Below the pieces are notes generated by a model. The model was not told the DNA's origin, did not search any database, and saw nothing but the letters and a program-made list of their open reading frames with translations. Of a stretch of DNA of 64,000 nt, positions 57,106 through 64,000 are shown one piece after another. Source of the stretch: Marinactinospora thermotolerans DSM 45154 (GTDB lineage: Bacteria > Actinomycetota > Actinomycetes > Streptosporangiales > Streptosporangiaceae). The stretch lies in NCBI RefSeq assembly GCF_900167435.1, contig NZ_FUWS01000007.1:225522-289521 (forward strand), given 5' to 3'. Both the position numbers and the translations under genes were made by a program. How positions within the stretch are numbered: position 1 is the stretch's first letter; the number at the start of each line of letters is the position of its first letter.

Positions 57106-57617
57106 ACATCGCCTCTACGTCGACCAGTTCTTCGGCGCTCGGTGGCGCCGTCGTCATGGTTTTCCGACGCCCGAACCCCTCCTCTTCGTCCGCGCGGCGG
57201 TGCCGGACCTCGGTCCTGGCACTCACCGGAGACTGCGGCCACCCGCTCAGCGAGGCGTCAGCACGCGCACTTCCGCGGCAGCCAAGACGATAATGGCCCG
57301 GATCGTCCCGTTGCCAGGTGGAGTGCGCCAGAGACACCCAACGCCCACCTCGGGAACCTCCGCGCTCGATGCGCCCGTCGCCGCGTCGTTTCCGTCGCAA
57401 GGATACCGCCCTCACGACCGTACGAACGGGCTGGTGGCGGCGAGGCTGCCACAATCCGGTGCCTCTTGTGCCACCTGCCACCCCTTCCGCGTTACCGACA
57501 CATCGTCACCAAACCCTTGACAGGATCACCGACCTTGCTGACATCATGTCGCAAACGCGGTCGTTCCGTGGCACGTGCCCTTCCCCGGACACGCGCCCGA
57601 ACCGGAAGGTGCCCGAC
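57106..57617. other. Divergent region between signalling operon and heme oxygenase
   Basis: A 512-bp region with no gene. TTGACA at 57517-57522 followed 17-19 bases later by GACATC/CATCAT could be the promoter for the heme oxygenase gene, roughly 75 bases from its start. An A+T-richer pocket at 57095-57110 is the likely start region of the signalling operon. Confidence 0.4.
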
Positions 57618-58292
57618 GTGAACGCAGGATCCCCCCGAGCCTCCTCCGTCTCCCTCTCCCGGCGCCTGCGGGACGCCACCAGTGACGAGCACGACAGCGC
57701 CGAACAGCACGGCTTCACCCGGGCGCTCCTCGAAGGACGGGTCCCCCTCTCCGGCTACGCCGAGATGGTGGCCCAGCACTACTTCGTCTACGCCGCGCTG
57801 GAGGAGACCGCCGCCGAGCTGGCCGACGATCCCATCGTCGGCACGCTCCTGTCCCCCGCGCTCGACCGCGTGCCGGCGCTCGAACGCGACCTGGAGGCCC
57901 TCCACGGCCCCGGCTGGCGCGGACGTGTCACCCCCGGCCCCACCACCGCCGCCTACGCCGACCACATCCGGCGTACGGCCGCCCGCCCCTCCGGTTACGT
58001 CGCCCACCACTACACCCGCTACCTCGGCGACCTGTCGGGAGGCCAGTTCATCGGACGGGCCGTGCAGCGCGCCTACGGCCTGCGGGACGGACACGGCGTG
58101 GGGTTCTACGACTTCGGCGAACTCGGCTCGCTGCCCCGCTTCAAGAAGGGCTACCGGGCCCGGCTCGACGCGCTACCGCTGCCGGAGGCCGAGATCCGCC
58201 ACACCCTGGACGAGGCACGCCTGTCCTACCGGTTCTCCACCGGGCTCCTGGCCGATCTCGGCCGGGGCCTGCCCCCGGAACTCGTCGCCTGA
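57618..58292 (+). CDS. Heme oxygenase (biliverdin-producing type)
   Basis: A 224-residue helical heme oxygenase that opens heme to biliverdin, CO and iron. The proximal His is in SLSRRLRDATSDEHDSAEQ near residue 25. The distal helix Gly motif is YLGDLSGGQFIGRAVQRAYG. GTG 57618 has GGAAGG upstream; an ATG at 57546 is possible but lies over the promoter. A TetR gene follows within 34 bases. Iron release and defence against heme are the usual roles. Confidence 0.92.
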   Translation: MNAGSPRASSVSLSRRLRDATSDEHDSAEQHGFTRALLEGRVPLSGYAEMVAQHYFVYAALEETAAELADDPIVGTLLSPALDRVPALERDLEALHGPGWRGRVTPGPTTAAYADHIRRTAARPSGYVAHHYTRYLGDLSGGQFIGRAVQRAYGLRDGHGVGFYDFGELGSLPRFKKGYRARLDALPLPEAEIRHTLDEARLSYRFSTGLLADLGRGLPPELVA

Positions 58293-58326
58293 CCCCCCGC
58301 CCTCACCGGCGTGGCACGATAGCGCC

Positions 58327-59031
58327 ATGCCCAAGATCTCGGCCCCCACCATCGCCGCCCATCGGGCGCAGATCCGCGGACGCATCCTCGACGCGGTGGC
58401 GACGCTCACCCGATCACAGGGCATCGACGAGATCTCCATGACCGAGGTGGCCTCGGCGGCGGGGATCACCCGCACGGCGCTGTACAACTACTTCCCCGAC
58501 AAGGCCGCGCTGCTGCTCGCCTTCACCGAGCAGGTCACCACCGGCTTCGTCCGCCGCTACCAGCGAGAGCTTCCCCACGGCGCCGGGGCCGCGGAACGGC
58601 TGTCGGTGTTCATCCGCTTCCAGCTGGAGGGCATCGTCGAGCACCCCCATCCGGCGGCGGCCGAACTGGGCGCGAGCCTGGGCCCCGACGCCTACCAGGC
58701 CCTGGCCGAGCACGTCGCGCCGATGCAGCGCCTCATGGTGGAGATCCTGCGCGAGGGGGCCGAATCCGGGGAGTTCGCGGACCTGCCGGCCGAGGCCACC
58801 GCGAAGCTCGTGTTCGCCATGATCGGGGCGCAGCGGGTCCCGCTGCTGCACGGCGGAACCGGGTTCGACGACGCCCACGCGCTGGTGACCACCTTCACGC
58901 TGCGGGCGCTGGGCGTGGCCTCCTCGACCGCCGAACGGGCGGTGCGCGACGCCATCGGGCGCAACAAGGGGGCACACGAGGAGTCCGGACCGGTCCGGGC
59001 CCACCGGGCCGGACCTCCCTCCGCTCAGTAG
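58327..59031 (+). CDS. TetR-family regulator
   Basis: A 234-residue regulator with an N-terminal helix-turn-helix (RGRILDAVATLTRSQGIDEISMTEVASAAGITRTALYNYFPDKAALL) and a helical C-terminal effector domain. It follows the heme oxygenase gene on the same strand and probably co-transcribes with it; heme or a bilin is a reasonable but untested effector. The C-terminal tail is Arg/Gly/Pro-rich and overlaps the convergent exonuclease gene by seven bases. Confidence 0.92.
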   Translation: MPKISAPTIAAHRAQIRGRILDAVATLTRSQGIDEISMTEVASAAGITRTALYNYFPDKAALLLAFTEQVTTGFVRRYQRELPHGAGAAERLSVFIRFQLEGIVEHPHPAAAELGASLGPDAYQALAEHVAPMQRLMVEILREGAESGEFADLPAEATAKLVFAMIGAQRVPLLHGGTGFDDAHALVTTFTLRALGVASSTAERAVRDAIGRNKGAHEESGPVRAHRAGPPSAQ

Positions 59032-59960
59032 GCGCGCAGCCGGCGGGTCAGCGCCGCCACGGCGGCGGCGGTCGCCAGGGCCCCGGTCAGGGCGGCGGTG
59101 GCCGACGCCCGGTGGCTGCGGCGACGGCGTTCCCGGGCGGCGGCCACCGCCGCGGCCCGTTCCTCCTCGTCGAACCGCCCCCCGCACATCCGCGGGTCCA
59201 GCTCCAACGGGCGCCACAGGGAGGGCCAGCGGCTCAACGCCTGCACGGGGGCCTGCCTGGCGACGCCGTCGGCCAGGCGCTGCTCGACGCCGTCGACCCT
59301 GCGGCGCGGCTTGAGCCGCGCCCCCTCGGAGCGGCCCGGCAGCTCCACCGGTTGCGGCCCGACGTAGCGCAGCTCCCCCGGCGCGTTGCACAGCAGCTCG
59401 GCCAGGAGCTGGGCGCAGGCGCGGGCGTCCCCCAGCGCGGTGTGCTGCCCGGTCGGCCAGTGTCCGTTGAGCGCGTGGCTGGCCCGCGGCAGCGAGTAGC
59501 GCTTCAGGTCGATCTGGGCGCGCAGCGTCCGCAGGGTGCACAGTCCGGGCATGTCGGCGGGCAGACCCAGCGGGACGAAGTCCGCGGTGAGGAAACGCTC
59601 CTCGAAGTCGAGGTTGTGCCCGACGAGGACCGCCCCGGAGAACAGCTCGGTCAGTTCGCCGACGATGTCGCCCGCGGTGGGAGCCCCGACGACGTCACCG
59701 TCGGCGATGCCGTGGAACTCCTGACCGGTGACGGGGATGCGGGGGTCGACCAGGGTGGTGAACTCGCGCAGGACCGTGCCGTCACCGCGCATGCGGACCA
59801 CCGCGATCTCGCAGACCTTCGCGCCGGAACCGGGTTCCAGGCCGGTGGTCTCGACATCGACGACGGCGTAGTCGAGCTCCCGCGCCAAGCGGCCGGCGCG
59901 ACCACGCGTCAAGGCCCCCAGGCGAAGTGCTCGCCGGGTGGCACGCCCATCGTGCAGCAC
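59025..59960 (-). CDS. DEDDh 3'-5' exonuclease (DNA polymerase III epsilon-like)
   Basis: A 311-residue exonuclease. ExoI has DYAVVDVETTGLE, ExoII is VGHNLDFEERF and ExoIII HTALGDARACAQLL, so the DEDDh catalytic set is complete. Such stand-alone proteins act in DNA repair or proofreading. A C-terminal hydrophobic tail (TAALTGALATAAAVAAL) may be a membrane anchor, which is unusual. GTG 59960 has AGGGGAC upstream and is preferred to 60032. Confidence 0.88.
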   Translation of the reverse strand: MLHDGRATRRALRLGALTRGRAGRLARELDYAVVDVETTGLEPGSGAKVCEIAVVRMRGDGTVLREFTTLVDPRIPVTGQEFHGIADGDVVGAPTAGDIVGELTELFSGAVLVGHNLDFEERFLTADFVPLGLPADMPGLCTLRTLRAQIDLKRYSLPRASHALNGHWPTGQHTALGDARACAQLLAELLCNAPGELRYVGPQPVELPGRSEGARLKPRRRVDGVEQRLADGVARQAPVQALSRWPSLWRPLELDPRMCGGRFDEEERAAAVAAARERRRRSHRASATAALTGALATAAAVAALTRRLRAY

Positions 59961-60233
59961 GTTCGTCCCCTGTCTGTCGCAGCGGCCTTTCCGACTCCGG
60001 ACGCCCGCGCCGGATCCTCCCGGCCGGGCCAAGCCCCGACACTACCCGCTGGCGGCGACGAAACCCGTCAAACAGGCACGTGGCGGCACCTGGGGGAGAT
60101 CGCCGTCACCACCGGCGCTGCCGGGGCCGCGGACGCGCCGCCGCCGGGCGGCGTCTATGCTCTGGCCTGGCCGGCACCCCGCCGGCGCCGGGCCAGCGCC
60201 ATGGCGTCCCGGCGGATCGTTCGAGGAGTTCCC

Positions 60234-61199
60234 ATGTCCGAGGCCCCGCCCGCCTACGTCCCCCTCGCCGAGGTCATCCGATCCGGCCTGCGCGAAGGGG
60301 TGCACCACGGTGCCGTGGTGGGAGTGGACTCCGACGGCACCGTGGTCCGGGCCCGCGGTCCGGTGGACGCCCCGATGTTCCCGCGCTCCTCGGCCAAGCC
60401 GTTCCAGGCTCTGGCCTGCCTGCGCGCCGGGGCGCCCCTGTCGGGCGCGGCCCTGGCGATCGCGGCGGGCAGCCACAACGGCCAGGACTTCCACGTCGCC
60501 GAGGTGGAGCGGATGCTGGCCGAGGCCGGTCTGGCGCCCTCCGCGCTGCGCTGTCCCGAGGACTGGCCGATGGGGCGGGCGGCACGGGACGAGCTGGTCC
60601 GTTCCGGCGGGGCGCGGAGCAGGCTGCTGATGAACTGCTCCGGCAAGCACGCGGCGATGCTGACGGCCTGCGTGCGGCGGGGCTGGGACACCGACACCTA
60701 TCTCGATCCCGCCCACCCGTTGCAGCTGCTCGTCCGCGAGGTGATCGAGGAGTTGTGCGGCGAGCCGGTGGCCCACACCGCCGTGGACGGGTGCGGCGCC
60801 CCGCAGTTGGCGGTGTCGTTGACCGGCCTGGCCCGTGGCATCAACGCCATGGTCCGCGCGCCGCAGGGCAGTGCGGAGGCGGCCGTGATCGCGGCGATGC
60901 GGGACTTCCCCGAGTACGTCGCCGGCGACCGGCGTGACGACACGGTCCTGATGCGCCGGCTACCGGGACTGGTCTCCAAGATCGGCGCCGAGGGCGTCAT
61001 CGTGATGGCCACCTCCGAGGGGCGCACCGTCGCGGTCAAGATCGCCGACGGCGACCCCCTGACCCGTTGCCGGACGATGGTCGCGTTGAGCGAGCTGGCC
61101 GCCATGGGCGTGGACGTCTCCCCCGTCTCCGACCTCCTCAGCGGCGACGTGCTCGGGGGCGGCGAGCCGGTCGGGGTGATCCGCCCCATCCCGGCCTGA
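60234..61199 (+). CDS. L-asparaginase II-type protein
   Basis: A 321-residue protein of the Rhizobium-type (ReAII) asparaginase family, which hydrolyses asparagine to aspartate and ammonia. Conserved features are PMFPRSSAKPFQALACLRAG near residue 47, AIAAGSHNGQDFHVAEVERML, MNCSGKHAAMLTAC (zinc-related Cys-His region) and VDGCGAPQLAVSLTGLA. ATG 60234 has GAGGAG upstream. It diverges from the exonuclease gene. Confidence 0.9.
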   Translation: MSEAPPAYVPLAEVIRSGLREGVHHGAVVGVDSDGTVVRARGPVDAPMFPRSSAKPFQALACLRAGAPLSGAALAIAAGSHNGQDFHVAEVERMLAEAGLAPSALRCPEDWPMGRAARDELVRSGGARSRLLMNCSGKHAAMLTACVRRGWDTDTYLDPAHPLQLLVREVIEELCGEPVAHTAVDGCGAPQLAVSLTGLARGINAMVRAPQGSAEAAVIAAMRDFPEYVAGDRRDDTVLMRRLPGLVSKIGAEGVIVMATSEGRTVAVKIADGDPLTRCRTMVALSELAAMGVDVSPVSDLLSGDVLGGGEPVGVIRPIPA

Positions 61200-61334
61200 C
61201 CCGGGCCGGGCCGCGCGCGAGGCGGAAACAGGCCGGCCACGACGCGCGTTGAGCACGATGTGGCCGGACCTCCCCGGCGACATCTCGGACAAGCGCGTCC
61301 ACGGGGACGCGGTGGCGGCAGGTAGGGAGAACGG

Positions 61335-62549
61335 ATGCGCGACATCGTCATCGTCGGGGCCGGCATGGCCGGGCTCGGGGCCGCGGAGGCGCTGCGGGCC
61401 GCGGGCTTCGACGGCACGATCACCCTGATCGGCGAGGAGCCGCACCGCCCCTATTCGCGCCCGCCGCTGTCCAAGGAGGTGCTGACCGGCAAGGGGTCGC
61501 CGCTCGGCGTGGTGTTGCGGGACGAGCCGGAGTTCGATGCGCTCCACCTGGACCTGCGCACGGGCGTGCGCGCCGAACGGCTGCGGCCGGGTGGACGCGC
61601 CGTCGACCTGTCCGACGGCACATCGGTCACCGCCGACGGTGTGATCATCGCGACGGGGGCCGCCGCCCGCCGCCCCGACACGGACCTGGCCGGCGTGCAC
61701 GTGCTGCGCACGCTCGACGACGCGCGGGCCGTGCGCGCGGCCCTGGAGACCGAGGAGCGGATCGTCGTGGCCGGGGCCGGCTTCATCGGCGCCGAGGTGG
61801 CCGCGAGCGCGCGCTCGCTCGGCCTGGACGTGGTCCTGGTCGAGGCCGCGCCGACACCGCTGACCCGCGTCGTGGACCCACGTGTGGGCCGGGTGCTCAC
61901 CGACCTCCACCGCGACAACGGGGTGGAGGTGCGGCTGGGGACCGCCGTCACCGGTTTCGAGGGGGACGGCCGGGTCGAACGGGTCCGGCTCTCCGACGGG
62001 ACCGCGGTGGAGACCGGGCTGGTCGTGGCGGGACTGGGCGTCACCATGAACACCGGCTGGCTGGCCGGCTCCGGCGTCGAGCTCGACGAGCGCCTGGGCG
62101 GTGTGCGCTGCGACGCCTACTGCGCGACGACGGTGCCCGGTGTCTACGCGGTGGGCGACCTGGCGAGCTGGCCGCACCCCCGCTACGGCGGACGGATCCG
62201 GCTGGAGCACTGGACCAACGCCGGGGAGCAGGCCGAGCTGGCCGCGCGCAACCTGCTCGCGGGCGAGAACGGGCGACGCCCCTACACCCCGGTCCCCTAC
62301 TTCTGGTCGGACCAGTACGGGATGAAGATCCAGCTCCTGGGCCGCGCCGCGCCCGCCGAGACCGTGGAGTTCGTGCACGGCTCACCGGAGGACCGCAAGT
62401 TCGTGGCCTTCTTCGGCGACGGCGGCATGCTCGTCGGGGTGCTGGGGCTGCGTTCGACCCCCAAGGTCATGCGCTACCGGGGACTGTTGGAGAAGCCCAC
62501 CACCTGGGACGAGGCGCTGGCCGCGGCCGGGATCACCGCTGGAGCCTGA
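61335..62549 (+). CDS. Ferredoxin reductase (FAD/NAD(P)-dependent)
   Basis: A 404-residue flavoprotein that passes electrons from NAD(P)H to a ferredoxin. FAD fold VIVGAGMAGLGAAEALRA at ~5-22, NAD fold IVVAGAGFIGAEVAASARS and the C-terminal FAD motif GVYAVGDLASWPHP are present. It resembles the reductases of P450 and Rieske oxygenase chains. Overlaps the convergent ferredoxin gene by 17 bases at their 3' ends. ATG 61335 has AGGGAGAAC upstream. Confidence 0.92.
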   Translation: MRDIVIVGAGMAGLGAAEALRAAGFDGTITLIGEEPHRPYSRPPLSKEVLTGKGSPLGVVLRDEPEFDALHLDLRTGVRAERLRPGGRAVDLSDGTSVTADGVIIATGAAARRPDTDLAGVHVLRTLDDARAVRAALETEERIVVAGAGFIGAEVAASARSLGLDVVLVEAAPTPLTRVVDPRVGRVLTDLHRDNGVEVRLGTAVTGFEGDGRVERVRLSDGTAVETGLVVAGLGVTMNTGWLAGSGVELDERLGGVRCDAYCATTVPGVYAVGDLASWPHPRYGGRIRLEHWTNAGEQAELAARNLLAGENGRRPYTPVPYFWSDQYGMKIQLLGRAAPAETVEFVHGSPEDRKFVAFFGDGGMLVGVLGLRSTPKVMRYRGLLEKPTTWDEALAAAGITAGA

Positions 62550-62724
62550 TGGCCTGCTTCGGGCACATCCGGGCGGCCTCCTCGACCTTCGCCCACTGCT
62601 CCTCGGCCGGCTCCTCCTGGAGCACGTAGAGGTAGTCGTCCTCGCGCACCTCGAACACCTCGGGGGCGATCCCCATGCAGACCGCGTTGCTCTCGCACAG
62701 GTCGAAATCGACGTTGACGCGCAT
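62533..62724 (-). CDS. [3Fe-4S]-type P450 ferredoxin
   Basis: A 63-residue ferredoxin. Cluster ligands Cys10 and Cys16 (CESNAVC) and Cys54 (MCPKQAI) give three Cys, with Asn13 where a fourth Cys would be in 4Fe-4S proteins. This pattern is usual for electron donors to cytochrome P450. ATG 62724 has GAGGAGGGG. It should be reduced by the convergent reductase, though no P450 gene is in the window. Confidence 0.92.
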   Translation of the reverse strand: MRVNVDFDLCESNAVCMGIAPEVFEVREDDYLYVLQEEPAEEQWAKVEEAARMCPKQAIRLQR

Positions 62725-62823
62725 AGCGCCCCTCCTCAGGGGGATGGTCCTCACCTCACGATCGCTGACAGCGAGCTTAGCCCCGTCCCACCCGCGGCGG
62801 CAGGGGGCCGGCGAAGGGGCCTG

Positions 62824-62853
62824 GCGGCCGTCCCGGCGGACCGGGACGGCCGC
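62824..62853 (-). terminator. Terminator after the aminopeptidase gene
   Basis: A perfect 13-bp stem (62824-62836 with 62841-62853) and a CGGA loop, five bases past the pip stop. Confidence 0.82.
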
Positions 62854-62858
62854 TCCCC

Positions 62859-63983
<1,125 letters not shown>

Positions 63984-64000
63984 TCATGGCTGTGAACGGG

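Noticed and set aside
57618-58292. Heme oxygenase as chromophore supplier for the neighbouring phytochrome-like kinase
   Set aside because: The kinase has a CHASE3 sensor and no GAF/PHY bilin-binding domain, so there is no sequence support for bilin sensing here.

Overview
The window is very G+C-rich (strongly G/C-biased third codon positions), with short intergenic spaces, frequent GTG starts and perfect G+C-rich terminator hairpins. Gene families seen almost only in actinomycetes occur throughout (DUF1707, DUF3817, DUF4873, DUF6114, DUF6230, FxLD-type lanthipeptide precursor, HspR-type HAIR site). The best guess is a filamentous actinomycete of the Nocardiopsis/Streptomonospora type. That placement is inference: there is no rRNA, tRNA, CRISPR array, insertion sequence or prophage in the window.

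Layout. 0-7 kb: partial unknown gene, a Crp/Fnr regulator, an SF1 (UvrD-type) helicase with a RelE/ParE-like N-terminus, and two acidic hypothetical proteins. 7-12.7 kb: catalase, an OsmC/Ohr peroxidase, a small exported protein, the dihydroxyacetone kinase subunits DhaK and DhaL, and DUF1707 and DUF3817 proteins. 13-15 kb: a second RelE-like/UvrD fusion, paralogous to the first. 15-24.6 kb: an oxidative enzyme region containing a DUF6230/DUF6114 pair, a ChoD-like GMC oxidoreductase, an alpha/beta hydrolase with a Cys nucleophile, a MerR regulator, an AurF-like diiron oxygenase, a Baeyer-Villiger-type flavoprotein and DUF4873. A shared near-palindromic operator lies in both divergent promoter regions of this region. 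24.7-29.4 kb: a DeoR-GntP permease-DUF1537 kinase-PdxA2 operon for four-carbon acid sugars. 29.5-35.5 kb: divergent MFS/LysR pair, Gfo/Idh/MocA oxidoreductase, and Lon with a HAIR operator.

35.8-40.5 kb: a compact class I lanthipeptide locus, lanA-lanB-lanC, on the minus strand. The 54-residue precursor gene lies outside conventional gene size limits. It has a FELD leader motif and a Thr-only, C-terminal CxxCC core. lanB is split by a single-base change in a run of seven G; removing one base restores a 1043-residue dehydratase with exact reading-frame arithmetic. No transporter, protease, immunity or tailoring gene is adjacent.

40.9-44.3 kb: alpha-glucoside-type sugar ABC importer (lipoprotein plus two permeases). 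44.3-46.7 kb: NarL-type two-component system divergent from a SHOCT protein, with a perfect 20-bp palindrome between them. 47-53 kb: NmrA-like oxidoreductase/AraC pair, an anchored exported protein, a fructosamine-kinase/low-molecular-weight phosphatase pair (probable deglycation repair), a membrane protein and an orphan MetQ lipoprotein. 53.7-57.1 kb: three-gene signalling operon (REC-PP2C phosphatase, CHASE3 histidine kinase, stand-alone receiver) joined by 4-nt overlaps. 57.6-64 kb: heme oxygenase and TetR, a DEDDh exonuclease, asparaginase, ferredoxin reductase and a convergent [3Fe-4S]-type ferredoxin, and prolyl aminopeptidase.
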